From NCBI GenBank assembly GCA_944472155.2, contig OX235279.1, positions 114,382,110-114,446,109 of the forward strand: a DNA stretch of 64,000 bases, given 5' to 3'. The first letter of the stretch is position 1, and the number at the start of each line of letters is the position of its first letter. A program made the position numbers and the translations under genes. The notes below the pieces were generated by a model, which worked only from the letters and a program-made list of their open reading frames with translations, was not told the origin of the DNA and ran no database searches. This DNA is from Trichobilharzia szidati. Lineage: Eukaryota; Platyhelminthes; Trematoda; Strigeidida; Schistosomatidae. Below, one piece after another: positions 20,211-31,639 of the stretch.

Positions 20211-22560
20211 ATTAAACAGCAGTCCTCCAGGTTGCGCGGGAAAATCGACTTCATTTCGTTTTCAACCCGTGTTTGTAGGCACACGATAACCAACCAATAC
20301 TGAGGTAAGTACAACGTTTACAAAGGATAGTAAGCTGTTTTAGAAAAGTAAAGGTGCTTAGGTGAATCATTAAAGTGTAATGGAATAGGTAAGTGCAATG
20401 TATCATTGATATATGCATTCATAAAGGAAATACAATGGGAGACTATAATCCCTAGGCTGACAAAGTTCATTTGCAATGTATAATGCTACCCATATAGGTC
20501 TTACTATCATGATGGTATTAATACAATTATTCACAAGCCGGTTGTTTTTATTTCATACCTTTTTGTGTATTTGGTGCACAACCGTACCCTATAGAGAATA
20601 GGAATAAAATAACTCGAATAAAATTCATAAAGAGCTATAAAATGTTAGGTTTAGTGGAATAAAATGAGCACGTGAAGACGTTATTGTAAAACGAATGAGA
20701 TCAGGCATTGTGAAGTGATATTCGAAGATACGACAAAGGAAAGCATGTTAATTTATAAGATGCCCCATATATCTGTGCAGAGCCCACGTGGTCGCATCTC
20801 AATAATGAAATAAAAGGGTTGATTAGGTGCGTGAGACTACACAAAGTGAATGCATCTGTGCCAGTGACAACGACTTGGAGTCACATCTCTACCTAACACT
20901 ATACACTATACCCAAATATTACTCACCGGCACTGGCACAAAAACCTACGATCAAACACCAGTAGTGTTTTCACATCTTCCAAATTCAACGGTCACTTCTA
21001 ACAACCTAGGTGGACAATATCATCAGCATACTCCAAGTTGACGAGACAGTTCCCTGGTAAGTCCCTAAAGTCAATGACAGAGAATCCTTCTAGTAATGGA
21101 TGATGAAATTAAACTAAAACGAGGACGACAGTTGTAGAAATTAGCCTTGTATTACATCCTGCTTGGAAATATGAATTCCCCCATAGTTTATTGTCAGTGC
21201 TAAGTGAATAGAATGCAGTCTGTAGAATTCATGAAATTCCCAAAATGACGTGCTACATTTTCGAAAGAACCTAGTTAATGTTTCCCCTGGTAAAATGAGA
21301 TATGGATATTGTGGTTGTATAGATTCAATAGATCGAGAACTGCTGAAAATGAAAGTGACAACAATTATCTGAATTAAAAGTTCAAATTTTAGCTTAATTG
21401 CAACATTCAGAAATTGTTAAATGACTACTTGACGAGCATAAAATGTATACAGGAAGTGCATAAGATTTTGAGAAACATGTACACTTTTGATTTCAAAATG
21501 AAGTCTCCTTGTCAAATGTATTACTGTGAAAGCCTACACAGTTCACAAATTAACTCATAAAACCGAAGTGGGAAAACTTCTATTTGTCCCTACTGAACTT
21601 AATATGGAGAGTCTTGTGGAGTAAATCCTCAGTTGTTAACTTCCTTATGCAGAAGAGAGAAGCAAGGCATTCATAATTTCTTGCTTCATGTGGAATTGCA
21701 GTGCAACTGGATGCGCGATTGTATTTATACGAATAAACCGAAAAATGAAGTCTTCCTCACCTTCCAAACAACTTGTCTTTATTCCAAACAACGCAATAAA
21801 CTCCTTTCACGTACGAGCCTAAGTTATGTCTGTGAAATCGGAATATTGTAGCAATTAAATCTTGCCTCAAAATAAAGGCCACTTGAGACAAAAGTTCACA
21901 ACGATGCTAAATATTATTCCCATTGTGCTAATGCTTTTTGCCTTGAAACGAAAATCAGACCGTATGAGCACATGAAAACTGAAGTAAATGCCGAAATAGA
22001 GCTACGAAAACCAACAACTAGCGAACCGATTAAGACAGGATATACATATAAGAGCAGCAAGTTTATGAGACACAAATCAAAAATATATTACTGGCTTACA
22101 CGTTTTATTATAAGTGCTACTATTTGAATATTTGGTGTTTTTCGCAAATTATCATAGTGTAATTCTTGATCTCATATAGCAATTGATTGCGATACTATTC
22201 TTAATCCTTTTTTATCACTTTTTCATATATATTGTCTTGACAAGTAAATGTGTGATCAGATTTTTCGAAATGTATAGCGCTAATACATCACATTTTTCAG
22301 ATAATCACCGTCTTCTAATAATGCTATCAAAGTACTCACAACAGGTAAAAATTCACCTGAGGTGAAGACCCCACCTAACTGAGGAGAATTAAACACGGCT
22401 GTAATAAAGATGTCGATATCATCACTCATGTGAAGTATAACTACTTTAGTGAAAACTGTGAAGCAAATCAACCGTGGTTGCATCATTTCCACCAACATGG
22501 AGGAAAAAGGGTTCCTGAAAGTCACTGTCATATCGAAGGATCGCCTGCACCACCCACTCA
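20211..22560. other. Unassigned AT-rich region
   Basis: I recognise no gene or element core. Around 20,850-20,900 a short stretch resembles the 3' end of the RTE-type tails (GAATGCATCTGTGCCA). The remainder shows only short shadow ORFs and looks intronic or intergenic. Confidence 0.5.
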
Positions 22561-23116
22561 CATCATGGACACCACCATTTCAAGACTTATAACGACGACG
22601 AGTCGTCGCTGGCAAGAAATACCAAAAACCTATGCTAACAGCCGCATTAAAATCATAGTTAATCCATACGGTCCACGAACAATAACGGCACAACTTGCTA
22701 GCGCACTATGCCTAGTCGCACTAATAACTAGTGTAGCAAGACGATCACGCAAAATGGTACAAGTGGCAACACTCAGAGCTCAGCAGCCAACCACTCTGCG
22801 TCTTTAAAGTACTACACAATTAAACTTTGACAGAATATACGGCACAAGGCTGTTGAGAATTCAACAACAATACAGCAATGTATATAATGAAAACCATATA
22901 GCGACACTTAGAATGTCTCCAAACAATACTCAGATTAATAAGTCATGGGCATCACAAGGTACCAATGATTTTTATCCGCCACATCCCTGTCAGCACCGAC
23001 CTAACAGCTGGTCGGGAACTTAACTCTTCTGGACCCGTACCGCTAATGTCAGCTTCCTATCAACAAGAAAACATACACAGTCTAGCACACACACAATTAG
23101 TGGTCACATCCAGCGC

Positions 23117-23956
23117 GTGTGCAAATATAGGTTAAATAAAAACTCCTACCCATGTCTCGGACTACCTCATCATGTAGTGAATCCAATAATAAGACATTAT
23201 TCCCTAAAAGAAATAGATAGTAACTCAATAGACATAGGTGAACATGGTACTCACGCTAATTGCAGCACAGGGTTGTTACGCCATGCGGAAACAGTGGATG
23301 CCGATCCACACTTGAGCCTATCTGACGACCTTAAATACTTCAAACACTACTTCAACTCTCAACTTTACCTAATCCTCATTAATGCTAGATCTATCCTTAA
23401 CAAACTACCGATGCTCAGAGCACAGATGCTGGTATGCAAACCCCCTATAATCATTATTACCGAATCCTGGTGTCACTCCAATATACCAGACGAAGAGATA
23501 AGCATCGATGGGTACATACACTTTCGCTGTGACAGGAAGAGTGGTAAGGGAGGAGGCTGCCTGATGTACTTCCTGAACACACTTACTGTATTACAGCTAG
23601 AAAACAGGGAACTCAATGACATGCACGTCACTCTGTGGGTCAACGTACACTTCAAAAGTGCTACACTACTAATACGATGTATCTATCGAGCACCTGGCAC
23701 CTTTAGTGATTACGAGACACAACTTATAAATGTACTGGAGCAAGTATCCACTCTTCCATACGAGCATAAGATCATATGTGGAGACTTCAACCTACCCGAA
23801 ATCAACTGGGGCTTATTAAAAGGGCCAACTAAATACGACAAGCTCTTAGGGACACTGGACATTTTCGGCTGGAAACAAACTGTCACTATCCCTACAAGAG
23901 GTGACAATGTACTAGGCTTAATATTCTGTCACGATATAAGCCCCCTCTCAATCTAA
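23117..23956 (+). pseudogene. CR1-like family A ORF1/ORF2 boundary and endonuclease (copy b)
   Basis: A 279-codon frame. The N-terminal 80 residues match the copy a linker (HAETVDADPHLSLSDDLKYF). The AP-endonuclease region follows: LILINARSILNKLPML, IIIITESWCHSNIPDEEIS, RCIYRAPGTFSDYE, KIICGDFNLPEINWGLLKG and VTIPTRGDNVLGLIFCHDIS. Unlike copy a, the codons after GDFNLP are intact. The frame ends at a TAA (23,954-23,956) at exactly the place of the copy a stop, where family B has Glu (SIEVGNKLDNSDHN). The nuclease is therefore cut off before its S-D-H block. The true ORF2 start is not clear; an ATG near 23,411 within NKLPML is one option. Confidence 0.75.
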
Positions 23957-24720
23957 GTGGGTTCTAAGTTTTCAGGTAGTGACCACAAAACAGTGATGTG
24001 TGCTCTGCCACTTCCACTGAATAGCAATGCAGCTCATACCTCCACTTCACGACAAGTAATATATAGGAACTATAGTAAGGCAAACTGGGTCTTCGTAGAA
24101 TCAGTGCTAAGATCCTCCGAATGGAGCGAATACTTCACTACTGATGACCTCTCGAGAGCTCTGAGCATCTTCTACCATAAATCGAACACATGCCTAGATG
24201 CTGTCATTCCACTCCAAACACTTGAGCTTTCCCCACATAGGAAATCATTCATAAAACCAAAGGATCGTACGAAACCAAAGAGACTCTCAACAAGTTACCT
24301 CAAACACCACGACTTTTGTACACTAGGTTTGTCACTCAACTCTCTAAGATCCATCTCACAATCTCGGGATTTGCACATGAGAAACGAAGAACCCACCGCG
24401 GTAGTCAGTCCTGCAAAAATCACAGCATCTCTCTCCTCATAGACAAAGGTGGGCTCCGCAGTGATCCTGCAGACATGTGTGAACTATTCAACGAAACATT
24501 TACAGCTAACTACCTTATGCCTACAATTCTGTTACTCGGTAAACTTCTTCACAGTCATTTATTCTAAAATATGGAATAGCCTGCTCCTAGATGTCAGGAC
24601 TTGCTCTTCAGTTATGTTTCAAACGCTCTCTGTACAAACTGTTTCACTCCGCTGATTATATAAATAAACTTTTTATTCCTAGAACGAATCAACTAATAGT
24701 CTACTACAGTGCCTAAAGAA
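23957..24720 (+). pseudogene. CR1-like family A RT remnant with large internal deletion (copy b)
   Basis: The frame continues after the stop as VGSKFSGSDHKTVMCALPLP and FIKPKDRTKPKRLSTSYLK, shifts near 24,400, and reads DMCELFNETFTANYLMPT (24,472-24,525). It then joins directly to NFFTVIYSKIWNSLLLDVR (about 24,545-24,610), which in copy a lies about 440 codons further on. All RT catalytic blocks are lost. The C-terminal Leu/Phe-rich end follows in another frame. Confidence 0.75.
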
Positions 24721-25385
24721 CGCGCTGAAATACCTTTACTACACTAAAATCTGTAAGTAAACTAGTAGCATAAATGCATAAAAAGACAGTAGGAATAAAT
24801 ATTTGCTCACTAAATTACAATGTACAACGAATATAAACATATATGTCCCACTCCACATACTTTTCCTCTGCCCTCTGGTACTTTTCTGCTGGCGTCTTCT
24901 GTTGTATTTGCCTTGTAGTAGAAGTTGCATTGATCTACATCCCAACTGAAGCTGAGAAACAACTGAAATCACTTACTCAAATAACATTCCTCAAGGTTTG
25001 GCGAGTAATGACTTCACCTCCTTGATAAAATCTACTGTCACAATAACAAGAATCTGAACAGTACCTTATACAAGCACTGTCAGTGATCTAAAATGGCTAA
25101 CATATAGCTTTCTACGTGTTAACAAAGTTACATGGAAGAATCGACTTCAAGCTTTATTTTTTCCCAAATATTTGTGATTTATCCAACACATACTTGGGTA
25201 TTTCGTAAATGCGAAGGCAATATTTCTATATTTCTTTATGTGCTCCATTGAACGACTAACTATCAGAATGTACTCACTAACTGATGTCAGAGAGGACAGC
25301 AACCATGTAATTTCACTATAAATTAAATTCATGTAATGTAAATAATACTTATCCATGCCTGTACAACTGGTGCGTCCTGCATATA

Positions 25386-26153
25386 TATGAATAAATATAT
25401 ATTATTCGTAATTTGGCTGATCAATTCTGTTGATTTGCTCTGCCTTTGTTCTTCGCGGAACGAATACCACAGAGGTTGTGGGTAGTAGATCTCGCGCTAG
25501 AATACTTCGTACTATCCGTGAACATCAACACACGCATCCTCTAATTTATCAGTCGATTAAATGGCTAGTTTTGTGACGACAACTATTATTTTTCGTAATT
25601 GCATGAAACTGATTAGAATAATTTATTGCAAAGCCAGAATATTCTTTGTTCAGGTTGGCTTTCAATGCAAGACATGGGAATATGTCACAATCATAAAAAA
25701 TGTTACTATAATCACGACAACTTTTCGCTAAGTGACGACAAAACAGAACGGCAGTTAATACAGTAAACTTGATTACTGTAATCAATAATTCCTGTTGAGA
25801 ACAGGATGTTCGGCGAGGAGACTATTTTCAACGAGTTTACTGCTGAGAATTCCATTCTGTATTATAAGTTCTGTTTTTGGAATAAAGTAGATTATTATTG
25901 TTATTGTTTTTATATAAATACGGCTTTTTCAATCGGAAAACAGACACCATTCAGAAGGTTTGATTGTTTATCTTCTCCTCATCTCAAAAAGCTACGAAGA
26001 GGAGAAGAGTGGCTGTACAAGTTTAAATACAAGTCTTAATTTTTTAATTTTTGTTTACAGCTTGACTCCACACAGTACTTTTGTAGAAGTATGGAATTTT
26101 CAGCATGGATATCGGTAGCCCAAATTTTACAGGCCGACCATAGATATCGGGTG
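25386..26153. other. Unassigned AT-rich spacer
   Basis: No family recognised. Short ORFs at 25,549-25,785 and 25,806-26,039 have no motif or splice context that I can support. Confidence 0.45.
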
Positions 26154-26227
26154 TGCGTCGGCAGGTAATCGAACCCCGGACCGTGTGCATGGTCGGCGGG
26201 AGTCCTAACCACTGTGCTACCGACGCA
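26154..26227 (-). ncRNA. tRNA-like sequence (tRNA pseudogene or head of a tRNA-derived SINE)
   Basis: A 74-nt minus-strand segment begins TGCGTCG and ends CGACGCA, a perfect 7-bp acceptor stem. The box A-like GTAGCACAGTGGTTAGG and box B-like GGGTTCGATT sit at tRNA-like positions. The T stem is only partly paired (G-A and G-U), and the anticodon arm is irregular (CCG around GACCATG...). A working tRNA is therefore unlikely. The 3' side continues with sequence that partly repeats it (GGTCGGCCTG), as in composite SINEs. Confidence 0.5.
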
Positions 26228-26247
26228 CTGGTCTAAAAAGGATAAAC

Positions 26248-26640
26248 ATGCTGATTAAATCAGAAATTCAGTGGCCGAACAGCATATATAACCGAAGACT
26301 CTTGTCTTGTAAAACTCCCAGAAACATGTGGGAAATTTTCAGTGAAGTTACGGATTGTGGTAGGCAAAGTGTTGATGTCCCCTCTGTTGATGTGAATGCT
26401 TTCAGCAAGTCTTTCATACACTGTGCTTATGGTGCTTTTGTCCCCAATATAACACATAACAGGGTCAGTGACTTTCGTGGTTTTAACACTTTTAATGTTC
26501 TCAGTTGTTTTTGAAATCTCTACAACCTTCCCAGAGCCTAGGTCCTGATGGTGTACCTACTGTTGTCCGAAGGAGATGTGCTGATACATTATGTTACCCA
26601 CTTACAAACGCATTCCATACTTAACCTTAGTTATCTGTAG
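26248..26640 (+). pseudogene. Non-LTR retrotransposon RT N-terminal remnant
   Basis: A plus-strand frame (26,248-26,514) is followed, after a shift, by QSLGPDGVPTVVRRRCADTL and PLTNAFH. G-P-D-G-V-P is the first RT block of non-LTR elements (as in SPGPDGIP). The upstream frame contains FSEVTDCGRQSVDVPSVDVN, which may be the preceding linker. The family cannot be set; it is neither CR1-like A nor B. It is short and decayed. Confidence 0.45.
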
Positions 26641-26959
26641 TAGACGAAGTCCAAATACTGAGTCCATTGAAAAGATTCGGCATATTCAGATGAATGATGC
26701 TGAATGCTCTTGTTTTTCCACTCAATGAACACTATCGACCAAATATGACAAAACGGGATATCGGATGGCCTTTTTCTGTCTTTAACCAGACCACGATGTG
26801 TGTTCAGTGGCACGTCATCATCACAAATCGCTCCACATTTTCATCTTTATTATTTATGGAAGAATTATTCGAGTTTGACCACGGATTGATATCAGTCAGA
26901 GAACCATTGAACAGGAGGGAGTATTGGACAGCTGTTTCATCCTAGTCTTGATTTTACAT

Positions 26960-27163
26960 GATTTTACAAGGGGGAAAACGAAGAGTGTGCTAAGCTCTAT
27001 TCTAGATTACTTGATCGAATCCTCTCACTGTGTCAACCGTGACCATGATTTTAAGATCACTTATGGAATTCATGCTAACTTGCTGCGTTTTCTTCACTAT
27101 AAACCTCTCAAGACGGTGGGGGCATTGGCCATTCATGAATTCAAACTAGACCTTTGTGAATAA
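26960..27163 (+). pseudogene. PLE GIY-YIG endonuclease tail remnant
   Basis: The plus strand reads SVLSSILDYLIESSHCVNRD, HDFKITYGIHANLLRFLHYK and then TVGALAIHEFKLDLCE to a stop. This matches the end of PLE endonucleases (S-x-I-x-x-H-L, F-K-x-I, A-L-A-I-H-x-x-K-P-x-L-C). The GIY-YIG core is absent. About 300 bases before it (26,640-26,960) show nothing I recognise. Confidence 0.6.
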
Positions 27164-27930
27164 AAGAAGTATGCAGGGTTCCCACTTCTGACTTAGCCCT
27201 AGAGGTACAGACATTCATTGATTGATTTATTTTGTTTATCTGGTTGATCTATGCACCTCCCGTATTATTGCGACAATTACAAATAGACATTCCTAATAAT
27301 GTTAGTATGCTCACTTTGAACTGTTTCGACCTGTCTTACTTGTCATTCTCAATACAAACGTTTTATTGCAATAATGAATCCCCCTTTTCAAATTTCACAA
27401 CATGCAATGTAAGGTTTTATGTTAGATTCAAGCTGGATATTGTCTCGCTGACACTTTCACTCAGTGTCACCGTGTGGCCATAGTCCTACAAATGCTGTGT
27501 AATTGACATCCTTGGGGTGCTATTATGAGCAATCATGTTATTCAGGTGCTCAAGTGGAAGCTGGACAGAAAACGACGAACTGGACATGACTCCGAGGACG
27601 ACATGGAGGTGATCGTGCGAGGAGGTGTTGGAGGAATATTGTCAATTACGGGGCCAGATATAGACGACTGTTGAGAACAGGACAAAGTGGAGATGTGCTG
27701 TCGAATTCCTCACGATTTAAAGTTACCCAGTTTTCAGAGTGCATTCGAAGTGTTTAGCCTACCAATACAAGTCATGCAAGTTGACAGCATACGTTTGGAA
27801 AGTGATATTTCGTTATTCCATGACAAACGCATGCAAACATCTGATCCATTTTGTGTCGCCATATCTCATTTAAGCGAGTAGACTAAATGTCACTGAGATG
27901 GATCGCGCAAACCCTACTGATGCATAGCAG
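27164..27930. other. Unassigned spacer
   Basis: No gene recognised. ORFs at 27,232-27,483 and 27,687-27,881 lack motifs. Confidence 0.45.
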
Positions 27931-30160
27931 GATATGATAGTACTATTACTTGGAATATTCACCCTCTCACTAGTGACTGGGACCTACCCTGAAACTTGGA
28001 AAAACACGTATATACTACCTAAGCATAAAGGAGGGGCCAAAACTAGTGCATGTAATTATAGGCCTATCAATATAACACCTGTCATATCAAGGATCATGGA
28101 GAAAGTAATCAAAGACCAAATGTCAGACAACTTTCTAAAACACAAACTCATCAACCAGTCACAACACGGGTTCCTTAAGAAAAGATCTTGCGTCACTTGC
28201 CATATAGACTTTTTCAACGAAGTCACCTATAGAAGAGATAGGAGAGAACTAGTAATTATCCTCTATTTCGATATAAGGAAAGCCTTCGACAGAGTCCCAC
28301 CTAGTCTGTTAGTCAGCAGGCTATGCTCACTAGGGATAGGCAACCGCCTCCACAACTGGATAAAATCATTTCTCAGTGACAGAAATCAGACAACAAAAAT
28401 TGGCTCGATGACCTCCAGGCCTAGGCCGATTAGCAGTGGTGTCATCCAGAAAAGTGTATTGGGCCCCCTTCTTTTCATTATGTACATAAACAGTATATGT
28501 GAGTGCTTTAGTATAGGCAAGCCAATACTGTATGCAGATGACTTAAAGATGACATATACCTGCACAAATACAGATATTGGTACAACTGTGAACTCCATAC
28601 ATGAAGAACTAACAAAAATGGATATATGGTGTGACACCTGGGGACTTGAGTTTAATGTCGAAAAGTGTGGCTGGCTCTGCTTGGGCTGTCCCAACCTAGA
28701 ACTCGACCTAGCAATTCAGGGCCACAAAATTCCCAGACTCAAATCTGTGCTAGACCTAGGACTGACATATTCACACAACCTATCATTTTCTGAACATATC
28801 TCGAAACAAGTATCGAAATCACGCAGGCTAATTGGTTTCCTACTCAGGAACTTCTACGGAAGTGAATCCAGAATACTACTGTACAAGGTTTGTGTGCGCT
28901 CACTCCTAGATTACTGCTCACTCATATTTGGTAGTATACGCATAGAAGACAAACTGAAAGTAGAAGGAGTACAGAGGTACTTCACGCTGAAAGTAATCGG
29001 AACCGAAAACGGCACAAACTACTCTACCAAATGTGAAATTCCAGGACTAGAATCATTATGGTTAAGACGAATGTGACTAAATGTGGTACTATTCTATAAG
29101 CTTCTTAACCACATAGTATATACCCCTACTAATTGTACTCAGTTTTCAGAAGACACTGGATATAACCTTAGACTCACTAAAGGTTCGGTGGCTATAGAAC
29201 AATGTAAAACAGTCACCAGGCAAAAGCTTTTCATGATTAGGTATGCCCAAAAATGGAACAAACTACCTGAGGAAATGCGACTAGCAAGCTCACTGGCCTC
29301 CTTCGAAAAGGCGCTTAATGACACACTACGTGAGTTTGCAAGCGATACCAGTGCTAATTCCCATGTAAGAGCTTCAGAAATTATAGGCCCATTTAATGTA
29401 TGAACTAAGAGAATACACCTGTTGTTTCTTTTACCTTTATCTACAATTTCAGACAAAAAAGCAGTAATCACGACAAAAACACTCATACAAATAAGAGTCG
29501 ATCGAATTATGTCTACCTGATACAAAGCCTAAACCATAATCAACATACGAATGAAGTATGAGAAAACAAGGTCGAGACTTACCACAACATCACATGGAAG
29601 GATATAAGTTACTTGGACATCATTTATAATCCACCAACTGGTCTCCTTTCCAAAAGGAATGCGGCGATATTTTATCCACAGTTATGAGCAAATACATAAA
29701 TCCACAGTTCCCGTTGTATACACTCAGTGGGGATTGCAGCCAACAACGTAATGCATTTAAAGCATATGCACACTTCCCATAATCACGGCGACACCGCGGA
29801 ATATATCAAAATCGCAGAGTAATCAAACCAAACGCGCGATGTAATTAAGTAAATCCCAAAGGCAAACAAGTTGTATTCCGATTTTGAATATTCGTCCATA
29901 TGTCGATCATGATGACAAATCCAAATCACTACCTATACAGCGTCAATAAATCTGGATATCTATGAAATGACGAAAATATGCTGGTAGCTGCATCTCAGAT
30001 CCCAATGACTCATTCGATGGCAAAATTCTGCTCCTGCATGCCTCTTTCGACATTTTTGTAAGGATTGGTTCGCAGTTACTCAGGTTCCAGACAGAAAAGA
30101 ATAAAAATTCACCAGTTGCTGAATTATAATTACTTCTCTGCATGTTTAACTGGATACTAA
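27930..30160 (+). mobile_element. CR1-like family B, copy 2 (5'-truncated)
   Basis: Starts inside the RT domain and runs to the 3' end. Homology with copy 4 begins at about 27,934 (opposite 49,050) and ends sharply after GGATACTAA (30,152-30,160, opposite 51,267-51,275). The 3' untranslated region is thus about 750 bp. 5' truncation is the usual result of incomplete target-primed reverse transcription. Confidence 0.8.
27934..29403 (+). pseudogene. CR1-like family B reverse transcriptase (copy 2)
   Basis: A 380-codon frame (27,934-29,076) plus its continuation after one stop (29,083-29,403). Blocks in order are KNTYILPKHKGGAKTSACN, YRPINITPVISRIMEKVIKD, NQSQHGFLKKRSCVTCHIDF, YFDIRKAFDRVPPSLL, SSGVIQKSVLGPLLFIMYIN and the intact catalytic box ILYADDLKMTY. 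The thumb continues with WGLEFNVEKCGWLCLGC, then LLYKVCVRSLLDYCSLIFGS. The C-terminal part has WNKLPEEMRLASSLASFEKA. The first RT block and the endonuclease are missing, and a stop lies near 29,077. The catalytic aspartates survive, but the protein cannot be made whole. Confidence 0.85.
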
Positions 30161-30473
30161 CTGCTGTGGTGAGCCTTTTGCAGTTTATATTGCTTAAAAC
30201 ATCGTTTACGGTAAACTGAGTAACGTTTTATAAGCCATTTTTATACTTTTGTGACTAGCCCACCATATCGACCGAATGTAACGCAACACTCAGTTGTTTC
30301 GCTCATGTTCAACAAATTCAAACAATAATTGTGCCTAGGATTATGCCATATAAACTGTTTTAACTTATGCAGAGTGTACTTACGGTCAATATTTCATTAT
30401 CTTCCCTTGTATATATATTTTGTGTTAGTGAAAAATTTCAAACATTTTTACTCCATGTGTGCATTATTACCAT
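30161..30473. other. Unassigned AT-rich spacer
   Basis: Nothing recognised between the 3' end of the family B copy and the first short structured repeat of this cluster. Confidence 0.45.
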
Positions 30474-30535
30474 ATTGTTGATGCCTGTCAACTGGAGTCC
30501 CTCATGTGCATAAAGTGGGAATATATTATTGTAAG
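30474..30535 (+). repeat. Short hairpin-forming repeat, copy 2 (divergent)
   Basis: Reads TTGATGCCTGTCAACTGG followed by AGTCC, CTCATGT. One GAT unit and the GGC side of the stem are altered relative to the other copies. Confidence 0.5.
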
Positions 30536-30544
30536 ACGCATTTT

Positions 30545-30850
30545 ATTGTTTTATGAGGGAATTGACTTCAAGCTTTATTTATTTTCCCAAGTATCTGTAA
30601 TCCATCCAACGCATACTTGCTTTTTTTTTGTTAATGCGAAGTCAATATCTCTATATTTGCTGGTGTGTTCCATTGAATCACCAGTTATCCGATTTTCCCC
30701 ACAAACTAAAGATAAAATGACAACAACCATGTTATTTAACCGTAAATCATGTAATTTAAATATGTAACTTAAATAATTCTTATCCATTCCTATACAACTT
30801 GTGTGTCCTATATTTGTATGAACAAATATGTACCCTATTATATTATCATT
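30545..30850 (+). repeat. CR1-like family A 3' end fragment (plus orientation)
   Basis: Matches the last 300 bp of copies a and b, from GACTTCAAGCTTTATT to the TATCCATTCCTATACAAC block and a TATTATATTAT tail. It holds the reverse-strand ORF 30,575-30,787, similar to 25,147-25,356. No coding part of the element is present. Confidence 0.65.
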
Positions 30851-30887
30851 ACTAACTATACTTACTAATCGTATGTGTAATTTATCG

Positions 30888-30945
30888 AATTGATGATGCC
30901 TGTAAACTGGCGTCCCTCATGTAAAAAATGAGAATATACTATTAT
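30888..30945 (+). repeat. Short hairpin-forming repeat, copy 3
   Basis: Reads TTGATGATGCCTGTAAACTG followed by GCGTCC, CTCATGT, then an ATT-rich tail (30,940-30,955). Confidence 0.6.
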
Positions 30946-31065
30946 TATTATTAATGACGGTGTAAGACATTGACAACATTTCACTCGAGCGTTACCACAT
31001 TGCCTGTTATTCTCCCTAACTTCACCTTATTCTTAAATAAATAAACAAATAAATTTATTCTTATA

Positions 31066-31115
31066 GTACAGTACATGAGGGATGCCAGTTTACAGGCATC
31101 ATCAAATTGTTACAG
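31066..31115 (-). repeat. Short hairpin-forming repeat, copy 4
   Basis: Reverse-strand copy (plus strand GATGCCAGTTTACAGGCATC). It faces copy 3 in inverted orientation about 130 bp away. Confidence 0.6.
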
Positions 31116-31324
31116 AAATAGAAACATATAATTCAATCACAATTTACAGGCAGTAGCAAGATATGCTTTACATGTTCGCTGGAGATTATACATACACTTG
31201 ATAGATGTTAATCCTAGTAGTATAAAACAGCCTTTTCACTTATATACAATCATTTCTGTGCAAAGTTGGAAAAATCTGCTAGATTGTCAGTGAGTGCAAC
31301 ACAACAGGAAATACAGGAGTATTG

Positions 31325-31440
31325 TCTTCGCATTAACAAAAAAACCAGGTCTTTGGTGGATGGATTATAAGTGCCTGGGAAAAAAATAAAGCTTGAAGTC
31401 AATATTCATACATAACTTTGTTGTGTGCAGAGTCCTCGAA
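31325..31440 (-). repeat. CR1-like family A 3' end fragment (minus orientation)
   Basis: The plus strand shares TTCGCATT and AATAAAGCTTGAAGTC with 12,985-13,095 of copy a. It is in inverted orientation to the fragment at 30,545-30,850. Confidence 0.55.
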
Positions 31441-31639
31441 TTATAGTTCATTGATGTGTTATTTTGAAATCAGTGATGTGTTTATCTCATTTGATCTTCA
31501 GCGTCATTGTTGGGAGTAAGTACATAAGCTTCGGACGCATTAATTAATGGATTTCTACTATTTGTGGGTATTTTCTTAGCGTGAGGAAGGTTTATGAAAT
31601 TCAGCTGTTCCGACAGGAGTTGAGAATATTAACTGCTCA

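Larger units (their letters stand above)
22600..25385 (+). mobile_element. CR1-like family A, copy b (inverted relative to copy a, RT deleted)
   Basis: Plus-strand relative of copy a. A decayed ORF1 tail lies at about 22,600-22,870, an intact endonuclease segment at 23,117-23,956, the start of RT at 23,957-24,530, the C-terminal RT end from 24,540, and the 3' untranslated region at 24,720-25,385. The RT core is missing. Sequence similarity to copy a is very high through the endonuclease. The copy ends with the same conserved 3' block (25,147-25,356, reverse strand ORF) and an ATATATTATT tail. Confidence 0.8.
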
